Part shown: piece after piece, positions 45,701 through 53,789 of the stretch
Numbering within the stretch: position 1 is the first letter of the stretch
Layout of the letters: each line of letters begins with the position of its first letter
Assembly: GCF_001730285.1 (NCBI RefSeq)
Contig: NZ_MIJZ01000013.1
Span: 124,001-188,000, forward strand
Direction: 5' to 3'
DNA from: Enterococcus ureasiticus
Lineage (GTDB): Bacteria > Bacillota > Bacilli > Lactobacillales > Enterococcaceae
Length of the DNA: 64,000 nucleotides
The notes under the pieces: model-generated
What the model saw: only the letters and a program-made list of their open reading frames with translations
Told to the model about the DNA's origin: nothing
Databases searched by the model: none
Made by a program: the position numbers and the translations under genes

Positions 45701-45976
45701 AATATAATCATATTTTTTACCTTTATAGTAATCTGTCCATTTATATTCCTCTATATTTCCGTAAAAACCATCATTCGAAAAAGTGATAACATAATCATAC
45801 AATTCCTTATCTAACTCAACGATTGAAACATCGCATTTTTTAGCTTCAATCAGATAGTTTGTCATCCTTCCGTTTCCCGGTCCAAACTCTAATACAGAAC
45901 TCTGCTCTTTTATGTGAGAAGCAATCTTTCCAACACTAGTACTTTCATCAATATCCATTTCAAAATCATACTTCAT
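42767..45976 (-). CDS. Methyltransferase fused to two GT2 modules, the second degenerate
   Basis: This 1069-residue fusion starts at ATG 45976, overlapping the ATPase stop (ATGA). Residues 10-185 form a SAM methyltransferase (VLEFGPGNGRM, then FADVLEHL). A beta-rich domain (about 225-365) and a second beta domain (410-515), homologous to that of the next gene, follow. GT2-A spans about 576-790 with AVPVYN and MDNDDE intact. GT2-B (about 832-1050) lacks the DxD: its counterpart reads LLLNEKLS, so it is probably inactive. It may methylate or cap the chain end as well as extend it. Position recalls epaN. Confidence 0.87.
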   Translation of the reverse strand: MKYDFEMDIDESTSVGKIASHIKEQSSVLEFGPGNGRMTNYLIEAKKCDVSIVELDKELYDYVITFSNDGFYGNIEEYKWTDYYKGKKYDYILFADVLEHLMDPVKTLEIVKEFLKEDGEILITFPNIAHNSVLINLFNNKLDWTKYGLLDGTHKTFYTQSGFEKVFDSLGLYISKEDFTINVVGNNEIDAHYEDLPIEIVDAFRKRPFAEVYQYFYALKKNPVKSPIRVLPENSYYHRRVVLQYELENSVEETTVSVNTFTGENKNYPIEVPLGVKSLKIMPFPENIGGIMRFFVDINGEQSHNIQTSAVFEHNEKFVFTNMHPAYFILSGEDIAGKSLVLNFDFIYQGQYLHEINLMMERLKEVEVEKQMIVDRYYDLVAGEQWEPTRRKSDKAFLQTPIEELNRVMALNIDGTVRNEVTKTSIIKGWGVSNVDKMPLKFELEANNAPYFKVKRIHRSEINEGFGFPEYLDYGFEIEVADYELEQFFNFVISTEDGESCDVIINRHIGLYFPAKPSSRVRRVLGAVKRKGLKGSVKWLLNRQVQKNSYEKWIVQHEVFDMEKIHSEIESFEYQPKISIAVPVYNVEEKWLDACISSLKNQFYTNWELCLADDASPKDYIRPLLEKYAASDERIKLVFREKNGHISEATNSALEIASGDYIGFMDNDDELAPNALYEIVKALNKDKDIEFFYTDEDKMTLEEKRFDAFFKPNWNRQLILQHNYITHFVVVKDALLSRIGGLRTEYNGSQDYDFVLRATEEAKKIHHIKGILYHWRAIETSTALNPESKTYAYVAGQHALEAALKRRNLKGNIKIAEFYGCYKIDFIHDTTPKVSIVYVGDSKNLNSNLEILLSKTYYPNFEILVPTSSKFTVSIKDARVRFVDGDVNTRVKQAEGEFILLLNEKLSPLSGAWLNELMNYAQLEESGIVCGKISSTDNLISNIGVTYDIENNKLIYPERNNPAQNLGYYYRAGLPRGIHASTEDCMIFRKNDFEQVEGLSEEFGSQLMGLDFSLKVRQQLGKDIVYTSYAKLKESEPIDIHLVPEVLKELEKKWTKDGLIDPYGNPLSF

Positions 45977-47187
45977 TTTATGGTATCCTTCCACTCATGA
46001 TCTAATATAACAATTCCTTCACCTGTATATTGGCCACTAATGAACATTTTCAAGTATTTTGTTTTATACTCTAAAGGAACCGTTGCATGTTCTTCAAAGA
46101 AAGCAATATCAAAATAATACTCGCCAGTCAACAATGACATCTTTTCATATTCAATATAAAATGTATTTTCTCCTTGTTCCCAAGGAATAGTTACTTTATC
46201 CAATAGTGTATTTAATCCGCAAACGTAGTGGTTATCTACTGTACGAATGGCAACGCCACAAACTGGGTTCTTTATCGACACTCTTTTTACTGTATAATTT
46301 ATTTTGACAATTACTTTTTGATCTTGCTCAACAATTTCAACCGGAGATAAATCTGAATTTAGAAGTTCCGCACTATTAACTTCAACAATATCTGGAACTG
46401 TATTTTCTTGATCTGTTTGCTTTGCTTTTTCAGTATCAATTGTTTTGATGGATTTTTTCTTCAAAAAATTCTCATAATTTGAAGATACATCCATCACATC
46501 GCCTTCTTCAATAACTTCACCGTTCTTCAACCAATAAACTCGATCACAAAAACGACGTACAGAATTGATATCATGGGAAACAAATAAGATTGTTTTCCCG
46601 GAATTTTTTATTTCTGTAAATTTATCCATGCATTTTAATTGAAACTCCAAATCACCAACAGCCAAAGCTTCATCAATAATTAAAATATCTGGATCAACAT
46701 TAATCGCAACTGCAAATGCGAGACGAACAAACATACCGCTAGAATATGTCTTTACGGGCTGATACAGATGATCCCCAATATCAGCAAATGTAATAATATC
46801 ATCGACCATTTCGTCAATTTCTTCTTTTGAGAAGCCTAAAACCATTCCATTCAAGTAAATATTATCGTATCCACTATATTCTGGATTGAATCCTGAACCT
46901 AGTTCTAATAAGGCAGATATCTTTCCTTCAATCTCAATTGATCCAGAAGTAGGTGTTAAAACTCCTGTAATGATTTTTAGCATAGTTGATTTACCAGAAC
47001 CATTTTCTCCGATAAAACCAATCATTTCTCCTTTTTTCACATGAATATCGACATCTTTTAGTGCATAGAACAAATCATGGTAGCTTTTGCGTCGTGGATC
47101 TAGTGCTTCTTTAAAACGATCGGTTGGCTTAGCGTACATATTATAAGTTTTAGTAATTTTGTCTATTTTGATTGCATAATCTGACAT
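45973..47187 (-). CDS. Polysaccharide ABC exporter ATPase with Wzt-like C-domain
   Basis: This is a 404-residue protein. The ATPase holds Walker A GENGSGKST, the TagH/Wzt-type signature YSSGMFVRLAFA and Walker B ILIIDEALAVGD. After about residue 255 comes a beta-sandwich of about 130 residues, like the Wzt domain that reads the capped non-reducing end of the chain. It lies 21 bases after the permease gene and overlaps the methyltransferase-GT fusion. It energises export of the undecaprenyl-linked polysaccharide. It corresponds by place to epaM. Confidence 0.93.
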   Translation of the reverse strand: MSDYAIKIDKITKTYNMYAKPTDRFKEALDPRRKSYHDLFYALKDVDIHVKKGEMIGFIGENGSGKSTMLKIITGVLTPTSGSIEIEGKISALLELGSGFNPEYSGYDNIYLNGMVLGFSKEEIDEMVDDIITFADIGDHLYQPVKTYSSGMFVRLAFAVAINVDPDILIIDEALAVGDLEFQLKCMDKFTEIKNSGKTILFVSHDINSVRRFCDRVYWLKNGEVIEEGDVMDVSSNYENFLKKKSIKTIDTEKAKQTDQENTVPDIVEVNSAELLNSDLSPVEIVEQDQKVIVKINYTVKRVSIKNPVCGVAIRTVDNHYVCGLNTLLDKVTIPWEQGENTFYIEYEKMSLLTGEYYFDIAFFEEHATVPLEYKTKYLKMFISGQYTGEGIVILDHEWKDTIK

Positions 47188-47208
47188 AACTGATTCTCCT
47201 TAAGTTTC

Positions 47209-48015
47209 TTATAGAACGTCTGAAAAATGAGGTTTCAATCGTTTAAAAATAATTGAACCAACTAGTAACATTCCTAAAGTAAATATCCAAAAATAAAGCC
47301 CTAATGCCCAATGCTCCCAAAACCATCCCTCACTCAAGAAAGATTCTCGGTATCCTTGAATAACGTAATAGAGAGGATTAAATTTCAAAAACTGAACAAC
47401 TCTTGGAGAAAATTGGCTTGGTGACCAAAGAACTGGAAGTGTCCACATAACTGTTTGTAAAATAATACTTATAAATTGCATTACATCAGGTAAAAATGGT
47501 TGAATTGAAGCTGTAATCCATGTAAGACCTGTTAAAAAAGCACCTAAACAAAACAAATAATAAAGAAGTTGAACTGTTTGTAGAGTAGGTGTAAAGCCAT
47601 TTAAAATACAAATAATCAATGTAATAAATATAAAAAATAGATGTGTATACAAATTAGCTAATATTTTCGTTGTTGGTAAAATACGAATATTGAACACAAC
47701 TTTTTTTACTAGATACGTATATTCTCTAAAAACATTAGTGGCTGACGTCAGTGAATCTGAGAAAAAGAACCATGGGACAATACCCGTGATTAGAAAAACT
47801 ATAAAAGGATATTTTCCGTCTGTTAGACCGGCCTTAATTCCATAACCAAAAACAAACCAATAAGTTAATACTGTAACCAATGGGTTAATAAACGCCCAAA
47901 AGATACCAAAAAATGAACCCGCATACCTAGCTTTAAAATCATTTATTGAAAATTGTAATACTAAACGCTTGTTTCTGTAGATATCTCTTACAAAAGAAAA
48001 TAGATCTTTAATCAT
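47209..48015 (-). CDS. Polysaccharide ABC exporter permease (Wzm/TagG type)
   Basis: This is a 268-residue ABC-2 type permease with six membrane segments and the family stretches RYAGSFFGIFWAFINPL and FYNPLYY-like LKFNPLYYVIQGYRES near the C-terminus. It is first in a transcription unit with its own sigma-A promoter 150 bases upstream. Together with the ATPase it carries lipid-linked rhamnan-like polymer across the membrane. It corresponds by place to epaL. Confidence 0.93.
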   Translation of the reverse strand: MIKDLFSFVRDIYRNKRLVLQFSINDFKARYAGSFFGIFWAFINPLVTVLTYWFVFGYGIKAGLTDGKYPFIVFLITGIVPWFFFSDSLTSATNVFREYTYLVKKVVFNIRILPTTKILANLYTHLFFIFITLIICILNGFTPTLQTVQLLYYLFCLGAFLTGLTWITASIQPFLPDVMQFISIILQTVMWTLPVLWSPSQFSPRVVQFLKFNPLYYVIQGYRESFLSEGWFWEHWALGLYFWIFTLGMLLVGSIIFKRLKPHFSDVL

Positions 48016-48168
48016 TTGAATTTATTCCTTCCGACACAAATTTATTTGTCTTTTTTTTTAGCTTTAGCTATCGTTCGCAAATCTCACCTTCTCAACTTAC
48101 TTTTATATTATTTAATTGGCAATAATCCTTTAAAAAAAGAAACTTTCCGTTTATAGATTAACAGTACC

Positions 48169-48197
48169 ATTCTACTTAAAAATGCACTATAAATCAA
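48169..48197 (-). promoter_or_regulatory. Promoter of the ABC exporter-GT unit
   Basis: TTGATT (48192-48197), a 17-base spacer and TAGAAT (48169-48174). A perfect palindrome CCTATTA-ATA-TAATAGG (48213-48229) lies 16 bases upstream of the -35 box. Confidence 0.8.
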
Positions 48198-48279
48198 GTT
48201 TTCCTATTAATATAATAGGGTAGGCTTAAAGAACTCTTATCTTTTTAGCTGTTTTTTGTGTTGCTGATCAAAGCAAAAA

Positions 48280-49363
48280 AAGAGCTTGGGCCGTAAGTTC
48301 TAATGAAAAATCCAGATACCAGTCAACTTGATTGGCATCTGGATTATTTTTTTATACAAAAATAAGAACACCTTTGCTAAAATAAAAGTGACTAAACCAA
48401 TAAACTAGCGAGTTGTTCTTATGTTTAAGAATTATACCACAAATCAAGTCGATCTTCCTCTAGATTTTAGTTTTCCGTTAGAAAAAAATGATATTGCGTT
48501 TGCTTAGATCAATTAGTTGAAAGTATTCCGGAGGAACGCTTTCTTCCTTTTCACCATCAAAAGGGTCCTTCTTCTTATCATCCAAAGATGATGATGAAAA
48601 TGATTTATGTTCCTACACACAATCTGTATTTTCTGGTCGCAAGATTGAAGCGTTGACGAAAGACAGTATTCGCATGATGTGGCTCTCTCAAAGTTATCAA
48701 CCTAGTTATCGAACCATCAATCGTTTTCGAGTGAATCCTTTAGTGAATACACTTCTTCGGGAGTGCTTCGTCCAGTTCCCCAGTCAATTAGCCAAAGAAC
48801 AATTGATTGAAGAAGAAGCAATTTTTATTGATGGCACAAAGATTGAAGCCAACTACAAATGCCACTTTTATGGCGTGAAACACGAGCACATGAAAAATGG
48901 TCAGTTGAAAGCAAGTTATAATCTTCAAATCGCACGACCATTCAATACATTTTAGGCTATGATCTTTTCTCAAATCCAACAGATACACGGACATTGCGCC
49001 TTTTTTTTACCACTTTACTTTAATCGAGCGCTTCTTTGATCTGTCGAACTATATTGTCGCAGATGCCGGCTACGGAGGAGAAGAAACAGGTAAAATCTAT
49101 CGCCAACGAAAAGTTGACGTCTAACCTGCTTTCGGACATTTGAAGGCTTGTTTAGGCTTCACTCGGTTCTCTGTTCGTGGGAAACAGCAGACACACAATG
49201 AAATGGGTTTCTCGTTAATGGCAGGCAATTTAAGGAAATATAAGCTGAGTAATCTAGAAAAAGTGGATTCTCCCGATAATCTAAAAAATAGAAGACAGAA
49301 AATCTTTTTTACGATTTTCTGTCTTCTATTTTAGGGTTCTTGGGACTTGTGTCCCAAGCTCTT
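48280..49363 (+). mobile_element. Decayed IS1182-family insertion sequence
   Basis: The ends share the inverted repeat AAGAGCTTGGG (48280-48290 and, inverted, 49353-49363). Inside are an IS1182-type transposase wreck and a hairpin near each end: AATCCAGAT...ATCTGGATT at about 48309-48348, and AGAAGACAGAAAATC with its complement at 49292-49330. Span is 1084 bases, shorter than intact IS1182-like elements of about 1.6-1.9 kb, so a large internal part is lost. No target duplication could be read with confidence. Confidence 0.8.
48421..49335 (+). pseudogene. IS1182-family transposase, broken
   Basis: The reading starts MFKNYTTNQVDLPLDFSFP and then breaks at stops and frameshifts. Later frames give IRMMWLSQSYQPSYRTINRF, IFIDGTKIEANY (48653-48955 in one frame) and FGHLKACLGFTRFSVRGKQQ with EMGFSLMAGNLRKY, which are the first DDE region and C-terminal motif of IS1182 transposases. 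The middle part with the catalytic Asp is reduced to a short remnant. At least three frame breaks are visible. It cannot be active. Confidence 0.85.
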
Positions 49364-49403
49364 AATACGGTGAAAATAAAATGATAGAGTTTTGTTTAAG
49401 AAA

Positions 49404-52205
49404 TTAAAATGAAACTTTTTCAGCATTTCCATTACGTCTTGTTACTAACCCATTTTTACTGTAAAGATAAACATGAGCAGTATAGTTACTTGCACTATTT
49501 TGGTGATCTTTTTTGTTAACTGTAACTTTATAAGTACCGTTAGATTGCTTAATTGCAGGATACCACTTGATATCTTTTTGATTTTTATCTGTCCAAACAG
49601 GAACCTCTAATTTATCAATACCTGATACAGTATCCACTTCCATAACAACATCAAATGTCCCTTTTGACTTATCGACGTTTTGCGTAGAAGCTTTTAAAGC
49701 GGGTTCTGTCACTGTAAAAGAATCATTAGAAATCATCTTCATTCTTCCATTTATCAATTTAACATAAGTATGCACAGTATAAGGACCAACAGATTTATGT
49801 TTATTTATATTGATAGTTGTGCTGTAAGAGCCATCTGTATTCTTTTTACCATCATACCAAACTATATCATCTTGACCATTTTCGTTGCTCCATGTGGCAA
49901 AATATACTGCAGCAGGAGTACCAAATGCCCCCATAGTAAACTTCGTTTTTGCTTCAAAATTAATCTCTTTGCCATCTGTATTTTTTATAGAAGTTTCACC
50001 TGTTATTCCATCAAGTTTTACTTCTGTTGTGCCAATAGAGCTTGCTGTGCGCAATCCATTTTTCCCATAAAGATAAACATGAACTCTATAAATACCGTCA
50101 TTGAAATTATGATTGCTTATTTTAGCTGTTGTTTTATACGTACCATTTGATTGTAAACTAGCATCATACCATTTTATATCTGACTGATTTGCAACACTCC
50201 AAATCGGCACTTGAATTTTGTCAACTCCCGATTTAGACGAAGGATTAATAATTACATCAAACGTTCCTTTTGAAATATCAACTTTACCAATAGAAGCCTC
50301 AAAGCTTGGTTTTGTCACAACAAATGAGTCCTGTGATATAGCTTTCATTGTGCCATTAGGCAGTTTAGCATAGGTATGAACACTGTAATTTCCAGCTGAT
50401 TTGTGTTTACGTATGTCAAACTCTGCTGTATAAGAACCTGCCCCAATTTTTTTTGCTGTATACCAAACTATATCATCTTGACCGTTTTCATCACTCCACA
50501 CAGCATGTTGCAAAGCAGTTGGCTCAGCGTATTCCCCCATTGATATAGTTGAATTAGCTTTAAACGTTGTATCTTTACCATCTATATCATCAATCATGAT
50601 CGTTCCACTAGTTCCTTTTAATTTCACTTCTACTGTACCAACAGATCTAGCAGATGATAAATTATTATTAGTATAGACGTAAGCGTGAACTCGATAAATT
50701 CCTTGATTATAATTATGATTACTAATCTCTACTCGAGCTTTATATGTTCCATCACTTTGGAGAGTAGCATCATACCATTTAATGTCTGATTGATCCGATT
50801 TACTCCAAGAAGGAACTTGAACTTTTTTAACTCCTGATTTTGTTACCGGATTAACGATAACATCAAACCCTCCATTTGAATATTGCCCAATAGAAGCACT
50901 CAAAGAAGGCGAAGAGATAGTAAAATTACTGTTATTGAGCATTATTTTAGATGAACTATTTGTACTCATTTGGGCATATGTATGAACAATATAGGTACCA
51001 TCTGTTGCATGATTCGCTATATTGACATTCGTACTCCAAAGGCCATTACTGTCACGTTTCCCTTCGTACCAAACTAAGTCATCTTGACCATTTTTATCTG
51101 ACCACACTGCAAAATAGACTTTATATGGTACGAACCTACCAGAATCTACAGTTGCAGAAATATTCATAATATTTTCTTTACCGTCTATATCTTTAATAGT
51201 CGTTTTTCCAGTAACATTCACGCTACCATCCCAGCCATTTCCAGTAAACAATCCTGTATAATCAGTGTTAATATCAAATGGATGGGCGATTCCTGGAAAA
51301 TAAAAATTAGATGACCATTGCCAAGAAGAATAATCATTGTTCCAATTTTGTGATGCAGTAGGTGTATAAGGATATTGCGCAACCCAAATATTATTTTTTC
51401 CAAATTGATTTACGTTAAAAACACCCCCAGCCTCACTTAACCAACTTCTTGATAGGTAGTAAGCCACATTATTATACCCTAGAGAATTTAACGTTTCTTT
51501 GAAGGCTTGAGTATTAGCATTTAATGAGGAATTTGACATTTTTGTCTCTTCTATATCTGAAACCATAACCGTCTCTTTAGGTAAGTTTAACAATTGCGCT
51601 TTGCTTGCAAAATATCTAGCTTCAGCTTGAGCAGAAGCTGTTGAAATATAATGACTATAATGATAAGCTGATACTTTTAATCCTGCAGCTAAGGCATTTT
51701 GAATTTGTGATTGAGCAAATGGATTTAAATAAGTTGTTGCTTCTGTCAGCTTGACAACCACCCCTTTTATCCCATAGCCTTTCATCATACGATATTGATC
51801 AACTGTAATCGTAGCGTTATGAGAAGACACATCAATAAAGCTAACTGTTGGACGATTTGCTTCCCCAGCATTCACTCGATCAATTGTTGCTCTTGTTTCT
51901 CTAGTTGCTCGGCTAGCAACTGGAGGATTTAAGTCAGAACGACTTGAGGGGATATTCTCATAGTAATCATCAAAAGACATTATTTCATCTTTTGTAGGTT
52001 CAGTAGATTCATTAACTTCTTGGCTTTCAGTTGTTTCGGAAGTCTGCTCAGATAAGCTAGTACTTGTTTCCGTCAACACTTGAGAGGACTGTTGTAACTC
52101 ATGGCTAGATGATGTTTCTACCTCAGCTTTTACAGGTATTGTGTTAATTGTAGATACACTCAATAGCATTAATATAATTATACATTTTTTCATCATTTTT
52201 ATCAT
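49404..52205 (-). CDS. Secreted GH25 muramidase with six Bsp-like repeats
   Basis: This is a 933-residue exported protein: signal peptide (1-27), Ser/Thr/Glu-rich linker (28-105), then a GH25 lysozyme domain (about 118-320) with Asp125 in FIDVSSHN and the catalytic pair in SDIEE (Asp217, Glu219). After it come about six beta domains in three alternating A/B pairs (335-933). A begins near DIDGK and holds WSDENGQDDIVWY; B holds FDVIVNPxxKSGVxKIQVP and SDIKWYD. These resemble GBS-Bsp-like repeats. There is no LPXTG sorting motif, so attachment must be non-covalent. The gene lies between the flippase gene and the IS remnant. Cutting glycan strands or binding wall polymer is likely. Confidence 0.88.
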   Translation of the reverse strand: MIKMMKKCIIILMLLSVSTINTIPVKAEVETSSSHELQQSSQVLTETSTSLSEQTSETTESQEVNESTEPTKDEIMSFDDYYENIPSSRSDLNPPVASRATRETRATIDRVNAGEANRPTVSFIDVSSHNATITVDQYRMMKGYGIKGVVVKLTEATTYLNPFAQSQIQNALAAGLKVSAYHYSHYISTASAQAEARYFASKAQLLNLPKETVMVSDIEETKMSNSSLNANTQAFKETLNSLGYNNVAYYLSRSWLSEAGGVFNVNQFGKNNIWVAQYPYTPTASQNWNNDYSSWQWSSNFYFPGIAHPFDINTDYTGLFTGNGWDGSVNVTGKTTIKDIDGKENIMNISATVDSGRFVPYKVYFAVWSDKNGQDDLVWYEGKRDSNGLWSTNVNIANHATDGTYIVHTYAQMSTNSSSKIMLNNSNFTISSPSLSASIGQYSNGGFDVIVNPVTKSGVKKVQVPSWSKSDQSDIKWYDATLQSDGTYKARVEISNHNYNQGIYRVHAYVYTNNNLSSARSVGTVEVKLKGTSGTIMIDDIDGKDTTFKANSTISMGEYAEPTALQHAVWSDENGQDDIVWYTAKKIGAGSYTAEFDIRKHKSAGNYSVHTYAKLPNGTMKAISQDSFVVTKPSFEASIGKVDISKGTFDVIINPSSKSGVDKIQVPIWSVANQSDIKWYDASLQSNGTYKTTAKISNHNFNDGIYRVHVYLYGKNGLRTASSIGTTEVKLDGITGETSIKNTDGKEINFEAKTKFTMGAFGTPAAVYFATWSNENGQDDIVWYDGKKNTDGSYSTTININKHKSVGPYTVHTYVKLINGRMKMISNDSFTVTEPALKASTQNVDKSKGTFDVVMEVDTVSGIDKLEVPVWTDKNQKDIKWYPAIKQSNGTYKVTVNKKDHQNSASNYTAHVYLYSKNGLVTRRNGNAEKVSF

Positions 52206-52244
52206 TCCCTCATCCTTTTTATATACTCAGCATCGACAACTTTT

Positions 52245-53702
52245 TCACACTATTTTATTTTCTTTATCTTTGCCCAAAATAGCATATAATTTTTCAATCT
52301 TCAGCAGTTTTGTCAATAATAATATGCCCAATACTGAAACATACAAGATTCCATAAACTATAATAAGATAAAAAATATTATTAATTGAGATAAATTTGAA
52401 TATTAGAAACACAACTATCCATAAAATAAGGTTGAATACTATTATCTTCATTATTTCTTTGTTGAATAGATTAAATAAAATCTTTTTCATAAATAACGTT
52501 GATATCAACATAGTAAAAAATGTACATAAAATACTTGAAATCGCCGTTCCTATAATTCCATACTGATTCGTCAAAATAATACAAGCAGTAATGTCAAGTA
52601 CTAACATTATTAAAGCCAGACACGTTGAGAACTTTTTCTCATTTGTAGAAGAAATGATCATATTCGTCATTACCGCTACGCCCATAAAAAAGTGCGAAAA
52701 TGCGAGGATAGCTAATGTCATAGTCGCTTCTTTATACTCTGGACTGTAAAAAACAGATAGTAATGTACCGCTTGAAGCAGAAATTATGCAGGTTATGGGC
52801 ATAATAAACGCAACTATAATTAACATCATATCGCGAACTGTCTTTTTCATCCTGTCAATATTTCCAGCAACATACATTGCAGTAGTCGTTGGCAAAATAA
52901 TCGTAAAAAATGCAGATAATAAGAAATACGAAACTTTACCAAAATTTACAGCCCCAGTATAATAACCTGCCATGTCCTTATCTGAAACCACAGATTTAAC
53001 GACTAAAGTATCCACACTTAACACCACCGAAACAATAATAAAGAATAAAGAAAAGCTAAAAACACTATGTATATAACTTTTGAAAGGTATTTTTGCTGTA
53101 AAATCAGCTATAAGATCTCGTCGATTCCTAATAATAGTTATAATCCCAACAAGCAGCGCTACAAATATCGCAAATAAGAACCCCATAACTGTGCCAATAA
53201 CAGGATCAGCAAATACATACATAGCAAATGGGATTACGCTTAATTTTGCAATCGCATAAAAAATACCTATCCAAGCGCTTGAAACAAAATGTTTCAAACC
53301 ATCATTGATTCCCAACGACAATACATAAATACCATTGATTGGAATAATAAAAGCTACATACTTCAAATAAACCGAAAAGGACTGATCATTTAAAACATTT
53401 GCAAAAACTGGCGCACCAAAAAAATTTATTGAAAATAGGACACTAATCAGGAGAAGTTGAAATACTAAACTTTTCAGTAACAAATCTTTAATATTATATC
53501 TCTTTTTTGATAATTCTTTGGAAAGAGACTGTCTAACACCATTATTCAAAAACAAATACTCAAAATCCAAAATCGTAATAATCGTACCTACTATACCATA
53601 TTGAGCAGGTGTCATTACTGAGCCCAAAAAGTAATGCATGATATAACCGGTCAAGACAAATAAAACATTATAAATGATATTAAAAAGTAATCCTTGATAC
53701 AT
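52245..53702 (-). CDS. Wzx-like polysaccharide flippase
   Basis: This is a 485-residue membrane protein with 12-14 segments of the PST/MATE-like fold. The start is ATG 53702, seven bases after GAGGAG. It opens QGLLFNIIYNVLFVLTGYIM and has the usual charged NNGVRQSLSKELSKKR in an early loop. Such flippases move undecaprenyl-linked repeat units or decorations across the membrane. Coming in a locus that also has an ABC exporter, it probably handles a separate lipid-linked sugar precursor. This gene is followed by the GH25 gene after 39 bases. Confidence 0.9.
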   Translation of the reverse strand: MYQGLLFNIIYNVLFVLTGYIMHYFLGSVMTPAQYGIVGTIITILDFEYLFLNNGVRQSLSKELSKKRYNIKDLLLKSLVFQLLLISVLFSINFFGAPVFANVLNDQSFSVYLKYVAFIIPINGIYVLSLGINDGLKHFVSSAWIGIFYAIAKLSVIPFAMYVFADPVIGTVMGFLFAIFVALLVGIITIIRNRRDLIADFTAKIPFKSYIHSVFSFSLFFIIVSVVLSVDTLVVKSVVSDKDMAGYYTGAVNFGKVSYFLLSAFFTIILPTTTAMYVAGNIDRMKKTVRDMMLIIVAFIMPITCIISASSGTLLSVFYSPEYKEATMTLAILAFSHFFMGVAVMTNMIISSTNEKKFSTCLALIMLVLDITACIILTNQYGIIGTAISSILCTFFTMLISTLFMKKILFNLFNKEIMKIIVFNLILWIVVFLIFKFISINNIFYLIIVYGILYVSVLGILLLTKLLKIEKLYAILGKDKENKIV

Positions 53703-53789
53703 AGAGCTTCTCCTCAAATTCTTTCATGATTAATTCGTTTACTAAGTTTTAAGGTCACTATAATCTTCCATTAAATAATCGTAGGTAAT

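Noticed and set aside
49770-50150. 126-residue plus-strand ORF opposite the repeat region of the GH25 protein
   Set aside because: A shadow of the repetitive Bsp-like domains; it carries no start signal.
49404-52205. Phage endolysin
   Set aside because: GH25 is common in lysins, but there are no holin, tail or integrase genes, and the protein has a signal peptide and surface repeats.
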